Below are positions 1 through 8,253 of a stretch of 64,000 nucleotides of DNA, one piece after another. Position 1 is the first letter of the stretch. The number at the start of each line of letters is the position of its first letter. The notes below the pieces were generated by a model. The model ran no database searches, was not told the DNA's origin, and saw nothing but the letters and a program-made list of their open reading frames with translations. The translations under genes were made by a program, and so were the position numbers. Source of the DNA: Nioella nitratireducens (GTDB taxonomy: Bacteria; Pseudomonadota; Alphaproteobacteria; Rhodobacterales; Rhodobacteraceae); contig NZ_MNBW01000001.1 in assembly GCF_001879715.1 (NCBI RefSeq), positions 1 through 64,000 of the forward strand, read 5' to 3'.

Positions 1-203
1 CCGTATGGACGCATCTCTACAATTGGCACCGTCCGCACTCGGCGCTAAAGTCAAAACCACCAATCAGCCGATTAGGATTGGATCGGAACAACCTGTTGAC
101 GTTCCACAGCTAGTGGGTTCGGAAGCCTCCTGCTCCGATGTCTCCATACTATGATTCGGGTCGAATCCCGTCAACACAAAATTCATGTAAAGTATTGATT
201 TGG

Positions 204-232
204 TTGACAAACGCGAAGGCGGGGGCTTTAAT
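204..232 (+). promoter_or_regulatory. Sigma-70-like promoter ahead of the DUF3489 gene
   Basis: A perfect TTGACA at 204-209 is followed after exactly 17 bases by TTTAAT at 227-232. This is close to a housekeeping promoter and points toward the gene starting at 367, leaving an untranslated leader of about 130 bases. Seen in sequence only. Confidence 0.45.
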
Positions 233-366
233 TCCTCGTATCCCATGACATTCGACTGGACTTGGCTGGCGAACAGAGCGTCAGTGGTCACACGCCCGGC
301 CGCACCCCGGGCTCCGCTCGGTGACGGGGCTGCCTTATGCCGCCTCGCAAGACACAGGAGACTGTC

Positions 367-609
367 ATGACGACATCGAGCCAGACCAAGCCGCGCGAGA
401 CCAAGATCGCCACCGTGCAGAGATTGCTCGGGCGCAAATCAGGCGCTGATATTGCCGCCCTGCAAAACGCCACGGGGTGGCAGGCGCATTCCGTGCGGGC
501 CGCCCTGAGCGGGCTGCGCAAGGCGGGGTTCCAGATCGAGAAGCACCCGTCGCCCAGGGAGGGCGGAGCCCCGGTCTACCGCCTGGCCAGAGATACGGCT
601 CAAGCATGA
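367..609 (+). CDS. DUF3489 domain protein
   Basis: An 80-residue basic protein matching the DUF3489 family, small winged-helix-like proteins found beside DUF2924 and large serine recombinase genes in alphaproteobacterial mobile elements. The core runs from about residue 13 (TKIATVQRLLGR) through GWQAHSVRAALSGLRKAG to a C-terminal YRLA. The start at 367 is preferred over an in-frame ATG at 337 because AGGAG at 356-360 is well spaced from it. It overlaps the next gene by four bases (ATGA), so the two are probably co-translated. DNA binding is likely from the fold, but its actual role is not known to me. Confidence 0.75.
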   Translation: MTTSSQTKPRETKIATVQRLLGRKSGADIAALQNATGWQAHSVRAALSGLRKAGFQIEKHPSPREGGAPVYRLARDTAQA

Positions 610-1154
610 GGCGACTTTCTCTGTCGGATCTGGAGGACATGGACCGGGCGGCGCTCCTCGCCGCCTGGTCCAAGGACAGGGACCTCATCAGATCCCTCCT
701 TGTGTCCGGAAGGCTCACACCCAGCGGATCGATCGACCTTGTCCTGGACCCAGCAACCCTCGCGCAGGAGCTCGATCTCCCTGCCAACGCGCTGCATCCC
801 GATCTGGCCACGCTCTCGACCCGGTTCGACCGCCGGCGCCGCGGGCAGGAGGCCAAGCTGATCGTCGGCACGCCCACACCCGCTCCCGATGCAAGACTGC
901 TGCGCACCCTCTCCAGGGCCCTGACCTGGGCAGAGGCGATCCGGTCCGGGACCTCTCTCGGAACGATCGCCGCGGCAGAACAGCAGCAGATAGTCTTCAT
1001 CCGGAACCGCCTGAAGATGGCCTTCCTGTCCCCAAGGATCCAGTGCGCCCTTCGCGATGGAACCCAGCCGCCAGAGCTGTGTCTTGAGCGGATCATCCGC
1101 GACCAGGTTCCACTGAATTGGGACGAGCAGGAGCGCCGCTACGGCTTCGCCTGA
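606..1154 (+). pseudogene. DUF2924 N-terminus fused to serine recombinase C-terminus (deletion product)
   Basis: The frame encodes 182 residues. Residues 1-21 (SDLEDMDRAALLAAW) resemble the start of DUF2924 proteins. From about residue 25 (RDLIRSLL) to the end it resembles only the last part of large serine recombinases: the SIDLVLDP strand, RRRGQEAKL, a helix-turn-helix-like stretch near residues 110-150, and the terminal PLNWDEQERRYGF. In intact elements DUF3489, DUF2924 and the recombinase are three consecutive genes. Here the catalytic serine domain and most of DUF2924 are missing while the reading frame is kept. The simplest explanation is one internal deletion, so it is called a remnant, although it could still be expressed. 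Confidence 0.6.
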
Positions 1155-1223
1155 TCGGTTCATTGAAGGATGATGACCACGCTAGTCAGGACCGCTGTAC
1201 AACGTTCAGGGCCGCTCGTGCGA

Positions 1224-1364
1224 ATTCCCTGCACATTCCCTGCTCGATCCAGTAGGGAAATCTCCTCCAAGGCATTGTAACTGCAGGAGTAAATTCGGCG
1301 GGAACCTCAGAAAACCTCCCAAATCCGAAAAAATTCCCTGCAAATTCCCTGCGAGCAGGGAAAT
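1224..1364. repeat. Clustered ATTCCCTGC repeats with inverted copies
   Basis: ATTCCCTGC occurs at about 1224, 1234, 1333 and 1344, so the copies come in two close pairs about 100 bases apart. Each pair is followed by an inverted AGGGAAAT (1253-1261 and 1357-1364). The paired direct copies plus an inverted copy could act as a recombinase or replication-protein binding array. Minus-strand frames across it are Phe/Gly/Arg-rich and look like by-products of the repeat rather than genes. Confidence 0.6.
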
Positions 1365-1532
1365 CACCCCCGAAAACTGACCCGCGGGTTGCTTGCAACA
1401 GAGACTCGCAGGCGAAATGCGCCGGGTCCCGCCCCGGAGACGCGTCTCTACCAGCACCAAACAGGCCTAACCCGCGGGAATTCCGAGAGGGATTCGCGGG
1501 TATTTTACATTAATATCAATGGGTTATGTGGT

Positions 1533-1622
1533 TGGCGGAGGAGGTGGGATTCGAACCCACGGTACGCTTTCACGCACGCCGGTTTTCAAGACCGGTGCAT
1601 TCGACCACTCTGCCACTCCTCC
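1533..1622 (-). tRNA. tRNA-Ser(UGA)
   Basis: Reading the minus strand from 1622, the acceptor GGAGGAG pairs with CTCCTCC near the 3' end. The anticodon arm is CCGGTCTTGAAAACCGG, giving anticodon TGA. A long variable arm typical of class II tRNAs follows, then the T arm GTGGGTTCGAATCCCAC and discriminator G. The CCA is genome-encoded at 1533-1535. The total of 90 bases fits tRNA-Ser. The gene is intact although the foreign-looking segment begins right after its 3' end. Confidence 0.97.
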
Positions 1623-1846
1623 GGGTCGGTCCCCTGCCTTAGACCGGGTTTTGCGATTCTGAAAGACGCTCTGCGCGGGCGGGGGATGCAAGTTGTCGCC
1701 GATGGCCACGGGATGGGTTTGCACCGGGCGGGTGAAGCTGTATCCTCGCGCCAACGCGATGGGCACGCGGGCTGGCTGACCGGACCGTGAACCGAGCGCA
1801 CAGCGTCTGCAAAAGACGCGTGGGGCGGCAGAGCAGGGGAAAGACG

Positions 1847-2701
1847 ATGAGCTTCCGAACGGTTTCCAGACACCCGGCGCGATTGGCCGGGGCACTCGTG
1901 TTGGTGCTGGCCCTTGCGGCTTGCGAAGACGGGTTCCAGATGCCTTTCGGTCAGGGTGGTGGCGGAGGCGGCAACTCGTCAGAAGCCGTAGCACAATCCG
2001 GCTCCACCCGGCTGGTGGATCGGGACGTTGAAGCGCCCGAGGTGTTTCAGGTGACGGATCAGGGTCTTTGGGACGGACGGCCATCGCTTGGCGGTGTTTG
2101 GGTCGCCCACCCCGACGCCACCGATCCCGAACGGGTGATCATCCGCAACGAGGAAAACGGCCGGTTCGTGATCGGTGCCCTGTTCCGGCGCGAGCGGGCC
2201 AACCCCGGCCCGTTGCTCCAGGTGTCGTCCGACGCGGCGGCCGCGCTTGGCCTTGTCGCGGGCGCGCCGACCAACCTGAATGTAACGGCGCTGCGCCGCG
2301 AAGAGGTGCCCGAGGAAACCCCGGCTGCCGACATGCCGGATTCGGCCGCGCCCGAAGGCGCCATCCAGACCAGCGAAATCGACCCGATCGCCGCCGCCAG
2401 CGCCGCCATTGACGAGGCCGAGGCGCGGACTCCCCCCGCCCCGTCCCCGGCGCCGCAGGCGACCACGCTTGACCGTCCCTATATCCAGATCGGCATTTTC
2501 AGCGTCGAAGCCAATGCCGACCGCACCGCCGACATGATGCGCGAAGCCGGTCTCGTGCCAACCACCCATCGGCAGACCAGCAGCGGGCGTCCCTTCTGGC
2601 GCGTCGTCGTCGGCCCTGCCGCCAACAGCTCGGAGCGTGCCCGGCTTCTGGAAACCGTGCGCGACCTTGGCTTCGCCGATGCCTATTTTGTAGAAAACTG
2701 A
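1847..2701 (+). CDS. SPOR domain lipoprotein
   Basis: A 284-residue predicted lipoprotein with a basic N-terminus, a hydrophobic stretch and a lipobox LAAC with the lipidated Cys at residue 26. A short Gly-rich linker follows. The middle (about 45-150) is unrecognised, then comes a Pro/Ala-rich spacer. The last 75 or so residues (YIQIGIFSVEANAD to the end) form a SPOR domain, which binds denuded peptidoglycan strands at division sites. The start at 1847 is chosen because it places a proper signal peptide first and follows a purine-rich GGGGAAAGACG; 1787 would add 20 charged residues. It lies 16 bases ahead of a DD-carboxypeptidase gene, which fits a peptidoglycan role. Confidence 0.88.
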   Translation: MSFRTVSRHPARLAGALVLVLALAACEDGFQMPFGQGGGGGGNSSEAVAQSGSTRLVDRDVEAPEVFQVTDQGLWDGRPSLGGVWVAHPDATDPERVIIRNEENGRFVIGALFRRERANPGPLLQVSSDAAAALGLVAGAPTNLNVTALRREEVPEETPAADMPDSAAPEGAIQTSEIDPIAAASAAIDEAEARTPPAPSPAPQATTLDRPYIQIGIFSVEANADRTADMMREAGLVPTTHRQTSSGRPFWRVVVGPAANSSERARLLETVRDLGFADAYFVEN

Positions 2702-2717
2702 CGCCAGAAGGGGAAAT

Positions 2718-3884
2718 ATGATCGCCCGGTTCCGCCTCGTCCTCGCCCTGCTTTGCAGCCTGTTGGCCCTGCCCGCCGCCGCCTTCGAGACGGATGCCAC
2801 GGCGGCCTATGTGATCGACCACAACACCGGTCAGGTGTTGCTGGACATAAATGCCGATGTGCCCTTGCCGCCGGCCTCGATGTCAAAGCTGATGACCCTG
2901 AACATGGTGTTCGAGGCGTTGGAGGACGGGCGGCTCACGCTTGATACCGTCCTGCCAGTCAGCCAGCACGCCATGGACTATGGCGGGTCCACAATGTTCC
3001 TCAACACCCGCGACCGGGTGCGCGTCGAGGACCTTATCCTCGGGGTGATCGTGCTGTCGGGCAACGATGCCACCGCGGTTCTGGCCGAGGCGTTGTCGCC
3101 CGATGGCACCGAAGACGGCTTTGCCGATCTGATGACCGCGCGCGCGCAGCAGCTTGGCATGACCCATTCAACCTTTCGCAACTCGAACGGCTGGCCTGTT
3201 CCCGGCCATGTCATGTCGGTGCACGATCTGGGTATTCTGGCCGAGCGACTGATCACCGAGTTCCCGCAATACTATCACTATTTCGGTGTCGAGGAGTTTC
3301 CCTTCGATGACCGTGCGCCCGACAACCGCCACAACCGCAACCCGCTGCTTGGTATGGGGATCGGCGCAGATGGCCTGAAGACCGGGCATACGGAAGAGGC
3401 GGGTTATGGCCTTGTCGGGTCGGCGGTTCAGGGCGGTCGGCGCGTGACCTTCGTGATTTCCGGCCTCGACAGTGCCGCGGCACGGGCACGAGAGGCCGAG
3501 CGGATCGCCAATTGGGCCTTCCGCCAATTCGCCGAGCAGGAAGTCGTCGCGCAAGGCACCGAAGTAGCGCAGGCCGAGGTGTTCCTTGGCGACTCCGCCA
3601 CCGTGGGCATGGCGGCGGCCGAAGGGGTGACGATGCTGCTGCCCGCGCTGCTTGACAGCAATATCGAGGCTGAAGTGGTCTATCAGGGCCCCATTCAAGC
3701 CCCGATCGTAGCTGGTCAGGAAATCGGGGAATTGGTGATCCGCGCCGAGGGCTTCGACGAGCGGCGCGTGCCGCTGGTCGCAACCGGGGATGTGGGCACC
3801 GCCGGATTGGTGCCGCGCTTGCGAACGGCGGCGGGCGTGGTGCTGCAAATGATCCTTGGCAACGGCGATCAATTGGCCGGCTGA
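2718..3884 (+). CDS. D-alanyl-D-alanine carboxypeptidase (PBP5/PBP6 family)
   Basis: A 388-residue peptidase S11 enzyme that removes the terminal D-Ala from peptidoglycan pentapeptides in the periplasm. An N-terminal signal peptide ends near LPAAAFE. All three penicillin-binding motifs are present: S54-M-S-K57 with the nucleophile Ser, S114-G-N, and K221-T-G. The C-terminal beta domain (about 275-370) is present, and a terminal helix may act as the membrane anchor. AAGGGGAA precedes the ATG. The gene follows the SPOR lipoprotein and its stop overlaps the tmk start by one base. Confidence 0.95.
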   Translation: MIARFRLVLALLCSLLALPAAAFETDATAAYVIDHNTGQVLLDINADVPLPPASMSKLMTLNMVFEALEDGRLTLDTVLPVSQHAMDYGGSTMFLNTRDRVRVEDLILGVIVLSGNDATAVLAEALSPDGTEDGFADLMTARAQQLGMTHSTFRNSNGWPVPGHVMSVHDLGILAERLITEFPQYYHYFGVEEFPFDDRAPDNRHNRNPLLGMGIGADGLKTGHTEEAGYGLVGSAVQGGRRVTFVISGLDSAAARAREAERIANWAFRQFAEQEVVAQGTEVAQAEVFLGDSATVGMAAAEGVTMLLPALLDSNIEAEVVYQGPIQAPIVAGQEIGELVIRAEGFDERRVPLVATGDVGTAGLVPRLRTAAGVVLQMILGNGDQLAG

Positions 3885-4495
3885 TGTTCATCTCGCTTGA
3901 GGGGATCGACGGATCGGGCAAGAGCACGCAGGCCCGGCTGCTGGCGGAGGCACTGCGCGACGCGGGCCGCGAGGTTGTGCTGACCCGCGAACCCGGAGGA
4001 TCCCCGGGGGCCGAGGAAATCCGATCTCTGGTGCTGGAAGGCGACCCGGACCGCTGGTCGGCGGAAACAGAGATCCTGCTGTTCACCGCCGCCCGCCGCG
4101 ACCATCTGGAACGCACCATCCGCCCGGCGCTGGACGCCGGCAAGGTCGTCATCTGCGACCGCTTTGCCGACAGCACCCGTATGTATCAGGGCCTGTCGCG
4201 CGGTGATCTTCGCGCACAGGTGGACGCGCTGCACGATCTGATGATCGGGCGCGAACCCGACCTGACCCTCCTGATCGACATGGACCCGGAAAAGGGCCTC
4301 GCCCGCGCCAAGGGGCGCAAGGGCACCGAAGAGCGGTTCGAGGATTTCGGCCTGGAATTGCAAAGGCAGATGCGGAACGGGTTTCTCGCCCTTTCCCGCG
4401 AATTTTCCGACCGGTTCCGTGTGATCGACGGCGACCGCCCGCCCGAAGAGGTGGCGGCGGACGTGTTCACGACGGTGCAGCAGGCATTGGTATGA
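3884..4495 (+). CDS. tmk: Thymidylate kinase
   Basis: A 203-residue dTMP kinase, phosphorylating dTMP to dTDP with ATP. The P-loop is GIDGSGKS (residues 7-14), the substrate-binding DRF motif is in VICDRFADSTRMYQG, and a LID-like segment is KGRKGTEERFEDFG. Length is normal. It overlaps dacA by one base (TGATG) and holB by four (ATGA). The tmk-holB pairing is common in bacteria. Confidence 0.97.
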   Translation: MFISLEGIDGSGKSTQARLLAEALRDAGREVVLTREPGGSPGAEEIRSLVLEGDPDRWSAETEILLFTAARRDHLERTIRPALDAGKVVICDRFADSTRMYQGLSRGDLRAQVDALHDLMIGREPDLTLLIDMDPEKGLARAKGRKGTEERFEDFGLELQRQMRNGFLALSREFSDRFRVIDGDRPPEEVAADVFTTVQQALV

Positions 4496-5625
4496 GCACG
4501 CTTGGCGAAGCCGAAGACCTGCCCGAGGCCGACCGCGCCGAAGGGGCGCCGCATCCGCGCGAAACCCTTGAACTTTATGGGCACGAGGCTGCCGAGGCCG
4601 CCTTTCTGGACGCGTTCACCTCTGGCCGGATGCATCATGGCTGGCTGGTCACCGGCCCCAAGGGCGTCGGCAAGGCGACGCTGGCTTGGCGCATCGCACG
4701 ATTTCTGTTGGCCACCCCGATGGAGGAAGCCGACGCGCTCTTTGCCGCGCCAAGGCCCGAAAGCCTGGCCATATCCCCCGATCACCCCGTCGCGCATCAT
4801 GTGCACGCCCTGTCCGAGCCGGGGCTCTTTCTGCTGCGCCGCCCATGGGATTTCGAGAGGAAGCGTCTCAAGACGGTGATCACGGTCGAAGAGGTGCGCA
4901 AACTCAAAGAGTTTTTCGGGCTGTCGGCCTCGGGCAACGGACGCCGGGTGGTGATTGTCGATGCCGCCGAAGAGATGAACGCCAACGCGGCCAACGCCAT
5001 CCTCAAGATGCTGGAAGAGCCGCCCAGAAACGCCATCCTGTTGCTGGTGTCGCATCAACCCTCGCGCCTGCTGCCCACGATCAGGTCGCGGTGCCGCACG
5101 CTGACGCTCGGCACCCTTGGCCCCGAGGATATGGGCCGCGCCCTCACCGAAGCCGGGATCGAGGTGGAAAACAGCATCGCTCTGGCCGAGCTTGCCGCGG
5201 GGTCCGTCGGCGAAGCCGTGGCACTGGTGCAGCAGGAGGGGTTGACCCTCTACGCGGAACTGTTGGAATTGTTTGCCTCGCTTCCCCACATGGACCGACC
5301 GCGCGCGATGAAACTGGCCGAAGGCGGCGGCGCCAAGGGGGCCGAGGCGCGGTTTGACCTGACGCTCGACATGATCGACCGGCTCCTGTCCCGGCTGGCG
5401 CGAACGGGGGCAACGGGCCAGGCCCCGGCGGAAATCCTGCCCGGCGAGTCCGAGGTTCTGAGGCGTCTTTCGCCAGATTTGCGGACAGGTCGGGCATGGG
5501 CCGACCTCTCGGCAGACCTCACCGCACGCGCCCGGCGCGGCAAGGCGGTCAACCTTGACCCTGCCGCGCTTCTCCTTGATATGTGTCTCAGGATTGGCAG
5601 CACCGCCGAGCGCCTGCCCCTCTGA
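4492..5625 (+). CDS. holB: DNA polymerase III subunit delta'
   Basis: A 377-residue clamp-loader subunit. The N-terminal AAA+ domain carries a P-loop-like GPKGVGKAT near residue 53, an acidic IVDAAEEM in the Walker B position, ILKMLEEPP, and the SRC motif in IRSRCRTL. The four-cysteine zinc module found in many clamp-loader subunits is absent, as is usual in alphaproteobacterial delta'. The divergent Walker B fits a subunit that acts as a stator rather than an ATPase. It overlaps tmk by four bases. Confidence 0.95.
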   Translation: MSTLGEAEDLPEADRAEGAPHPRETLELYGHEAAEAAFLDAFTSGRMHHGWLVTGPKGVGKATLAWRIARFLLATPMEEADALFAAPRPESLAISPDHPVAHHVHALSEPGLFLLRRPWDFERKRLKTVITVEEVRKLKEFFGLSASGNGRRVVIVDAAEEMNANAANAILKMLEEPPRNAILLLVSHQPSRLLPTIRSRCRTLTLGTLGPEDMGRALTEAGIEVENSIALAELAAGSVGEAVALVQQEGLTLYAELLELFASLPHMDRPRAMKLAEGGGAKGAEARFDLTLDMIDRLLSRLARTGATGQAPAEILPGESEVLRRLSPDLRTGRAWADLSADLTARARRGKAVNLDPAALLLDMCLRIGSTAERLPL

Positions 5626-5658
5626 CCCATCCAAAGACGGCGCGAAGGACGACGCTTG

Positions 5659-6465
5659 ATGAGTGACCTGCCGGATATTGTCGACAGCCATTGCCACCTC
5701 GATTTCCCGGATTTCGCCGAAGAACTGCCGCAGGTGATAAACCGCGCCGTCGATCAGGGCGTGACCCGGATGGTGACGATTTGCACCAAGCTCCGGAATG
5801 TCGCGCAGGTGCGCGCTATTGCCGAGGCACATGACCCAGTGTTCTGGGCCGCCGGCACCCACCCGATGAGTGCGGCGGATGAACCCTTGGCCACGGTCGA
5901 AGGGCTGGTCGCCTTGGCCGAGCACCCGAAATTCGTCGGGATTGGCGAAACCGGGCTAGACTATCACTACACCGCCGACAGTGCAGAGGTGCAGCAGGTC
6001 AGCCTGCGAATGCATATCGAGGCGGCCCGCCAGACCGGTCTGCCGCTGATCATCCACTCTCGCGATGCAGATGACGACATGGCCCGCATCCTGACGGAAG
6101 AACACGCCAAGGGGCCTTTCCCCTGCGTGATGCACTGCTTTACCTCGTCACGCGCTTTGGCGGAAACCGCGCTCGGGCTTGGCTGTTACCTGTCCATGTC
6201 CGGGATCACGGCCTTCCCGCGGTCGTCAGAATTGCGCGATATTTTCGCGGCAGCGCCGCTCGACCGCATCCTTGTGGAAACCGATTCTCCCTATCTTGCG
6301 CCGCCGCCCTATCGCGGCAAGCGGAACGAACCGGCCTACACGCTGCACACCGCCAAGCGCGCGGCCGAGACCTTCGACCTGTCCGAGGCCGAATTCTTCG
6401 CCCAGACCACGGAAAATTTCGACCGCCTGTTCTGGAAGGCCAAGGCATGGAAGGACGCCGCCTGA
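5659..6465 (+). CDS. TatD family metal-dependent hydrolase
   Basis: A 268-residue TIM-barrel hydrolase of the TatD/YcfH family, generally 3'-5' DNases or phosphoesterases. Metal-binding motifs are DSHCHLDF at the N-terminus, GETGLDYHY near residue 97, the His of IHSRDADDD, HCFTSS, and ETDSPYLAP near the end. The ATG at 5659 is preferred over a TTG one codon upstream because GAAGGA lies 10 bases before it. Linked to tmk-holB upstream and overlapping the MBL gene downstream by one base, an arrangement common in this group. Confidence 0.93.
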   Translation: MSDLPDIVDSHCHLDFPDFAEELPQVINRAVDQGVTRMVTICTKLRNVAQVRAIAEAHDPVFWAAGTHPMSAADEPLATVEGLVALAEHPKFVGIGETGLDYHYTADSAEVQQVSLRMHIEAARQTGLPLIIHSRDADDDMARILTEEHAKGPFPCVMHCFTSSRALAETALGLGCYLSMSGITAFPRSSELRDIFAAAPLDRILVETDSPYLAPPPYRGKRNEPAYTLHTAKRAAETFDLSEAEFFAQTTENFDRLFWKAKAWKDAA

Positions 6466-7262
6466 TGGCCGAATTGCGTTTCACGATCCTTGGCTGCGGG
6501 TCGTCCGGTGGCGTGCCCCGGCTTGGCGGGCATTGGGGCGATTGCGACCCCGACAACCCCAAGAATACGCGCCGTCGTTGCTCGATGCTGATCGAACGCG
6601 AGAACAATGACGGCATCACCCGCGTCCTGATCGACACCTCGCCCGATCTGCGCGCACAGTTGCTGGATGCCGACGTGGGTGTCCTGCACGGGGTCGTCTA
6701 CACCCATTCCCATGCAGATCATGTGCATGGGCTCGACGATCTGCGGATGGTGGTCTTCAACATGCGCCAGAGGGTCGATGTCTGGGCCGATGGGGCCACG
6801 CAAAACGATCTGCTCAGCCGTTTCGGTTATGCTTTCGTGCAGCCGGACGGGTCGGACTATCCGCCGATCCTGAACCTGCACACGATCAAGGGCGATGTCA
6901 CCATCGACGGCCCCGGCGGCGCGATCGTGCTGACCCCATTCAAGGTGCAGCACGGCACGATCGACAGCCTTGGATTTCGGATTGAAGATCTGGCCTACCT
7001 GCCGGACGTGTCCGAAATCTACGATGCCGCGTGGAAAACGCTCGACGGGCTGGATTGCTGGATCGTCGATGCGCTGCGCCGCACACCACACCCGTCCCAC
7101 GCGCATCTGTCCAAGACGCTGGAGTGGATCGACCGCGCCGCCCCCGCCCGCGCGGTGCTGACCAATATGCATATCGACCTCGATCACCAGACGGTGGCCG
7201 AGGAAACCCCTGATCACATCACGCCCGCCCATGACGGGATGGTGATCCGATACGAGGTCTGA
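6465..7262 (+). CDS. MBL-fold metal-dependent hydrolase (PhnP-like)
   Basis: A 265-residue metallo-beta-lactamase-fold protein. It opens with the glycine-rich LGCGSSGGVPRLGG typical of PhnP-type phosphodiesterases and carries the signature THSHADHVHGLDDLR, which supplies the dinuclear metal ligands. Later ligands are probably the His of QHGTIDSLGF and the late DLDH region. PhnP hydrolyses cyclic ribose phosphates, but this copy sits next to tatD rather than a phn operon, so its substrate is unknown. The start at 6465 overlaps the tatD stop. Confidence 0.88.
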   Translation: MAELRFTILGCGSSGGVPRLGGHWGDCDPDNPKNTRRRCSMLIERENNDGITRVLIDTSPDLRAQLLDADVGVLHGVVYTHSHADHVHGLDDLRMVVFNMRQRVDVWADGATQNDLLSRFGYAFVQPDGSDYPPILNLHTIKGDVTIDGPGGAIVLTPFKVQHGTIDSLGFRIEDLAYLPDVSEIYDAAWKTLDGLDCWIVDALRRTPHPSHAHLSKTLEWIDRAAPARAVLTNMHIDLDHQTVAEETPDHITPAHDGMVIRYEV

Positions 7263-8195
7263 ATGACGGCCCTTCTCGACGTTGTCCTTCCGGTCTTCCT
7301 TGTGCTGGGGGCCGGATATCTCGCCGTGTGGCGGGGGCTGTTTTCCGACAGCGGCGTCGACGGGTTGATGGTCTTCACCCAGAAATTCGCCATTCCTTGC
7401 CTGCTGTTCCGGGCCATTTCAACGCTGGACCTTGGCCACAGCTTCGACTGGCGGTTGCTGCTGGCCTATTACACAGGCTCGGCCACCTGCTTTGTTCTGG
7501 GCATCCTCGGCGCACGCAAGCTGTTCGGGCGGGCATGGCCGGACAGTATTGCAATCGGTTTCGTGGCCCTGTTCGCAAACTCCGTCCTGCTTGGCCTGCC
7601 GATCATGGAACGCGCCTATGGGGCGGACGCATTGGTTCCGAACTACGCCATCATCTCGATCCACGCGGCGTTTTGCTACCTGCTTGGCATCACCACCATG
7701 GAAATCGTCATTGCCCAGACCCGTCAGCCGATGCGGTTGGTGTCCATTGTCGGCAGGGCGATGTTCCGCAATTCGCTGATGATCGGGATTGCGCTTGGCT
7801 TTGTCGTGAACCTGACCGGACTGGCGTTGCCCGGCGTGGTCAGCGAGGCGATCGACCTGATGATCCGCGCCGCCCTGCCCGCCGCCCTGTTCGGCCTCGG
7901 CGGGGTGCTGTACCGGTATCGCCCCGAAGGCGATGCCAAGGAAATCGCTTATGTCTGCGTGCTGTCGCTAATGGTTCATCCCGCGATTGCCTATGGCATG
8001 GGCCATTATGTCACCGGGCTGCAAGAAGGCCAGTTGCGGGCGGCCGTGGTCACCGGCGCGATGGCGCCGGGTGTGAACGCCTATCTTTTCGCAAACATGT
8101 ATGGCGCAGCGCGGCGCGTGGCGGCGTCATCCGTCCTGATCGGAACAGCGCTGACCGTTCTCACGGCGTCGGGATGGCTGCTGATCCTGCCATAG
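7263..8195 (+). CDS. AEC family transporter
   Basis: A 310-residue inner-membrane protein with about ten hydrophobic segments, matching the auxin efflux carrier (AEC) family. Typical features are the opening DVVLPVFLVLGAGYLAVW, FAIPCLLFRAI, the FANSVLLGLPIMERAYG loop in the middle and APGVNAYLFANMYG near the C-terminus. Bacterial members often move small organic acids such as malonate or malate; the substrate cannot be read from sequence. It starts directly after the MBL gene stop. Confidence 0.9.
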   Translation: MTALLDVVLPVFLVLGAGYLAVWRGLFSDSGVDGLMVFTQKFAIPCLLFRAISTLDLGHSFDWRLLLAYYTGSATCFVLGILGARKLFGRAWPDSIAIGFVALFANSVLLGLPIMERAYGADALVPNYAIISIHAAFCYLLGITTMEIVIAQTRQPMRLVSIVGRAMFRNSLMIGIALGFVVNLTGLALPGVVSEAIDLMIRAALPAALFGLGGVLYRYRPEGDAKEIAYVCVLSLMVHPAIAYGMGHYVTGLQEGQLRAAVVTGAMAPGVNAYLFANMYGAARRVAASSVLIGTALTVLTASGWLLILP

Positions 8196-8253
8196 ACTTG
8201 TGAAACGCGGCCTGTCCGCGTAATCACCCACCCTGAACCACGCGAGAGGGCAG

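Larger units (their letters stand above)
1..1532. mobile_element. Decayed end of an element integrated beside tRNA-Ser
   Basis: This stretch ends exactly at the 3' (CCA) end of a tRNA-Ser gene, the classic attachment position for integrative elements. It is visibly less GC-rich than the rest of the window, particularly in the first 300 bases. It holds a DUF3489 gene, a recombinase-derived gene and a cluster of short repeats of the kind that accompany such recombinases. Positions 1-366 show no convincing gene apart from a promoter-like site; 1155-1532 shows only the repeats. The other end and the integrase, if any, would lie to the left of the window. The remnant reading is inference from these combined signs. 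Confidence 0.55.

Noticed and set aside
64-291. Minus-strand frame of 75 codons at the left edge
   Set aside because: No ribosome binding site or family match; lies in the decayed element and overlaps the promoter-like site.
1186-1398. Minus-strand frame of 70 codons over the repeat cluster
   Set aside because: The translation only mirrors the ATTCCCTGC repeats; no sign of selection as protein can be seen in a single sequence.
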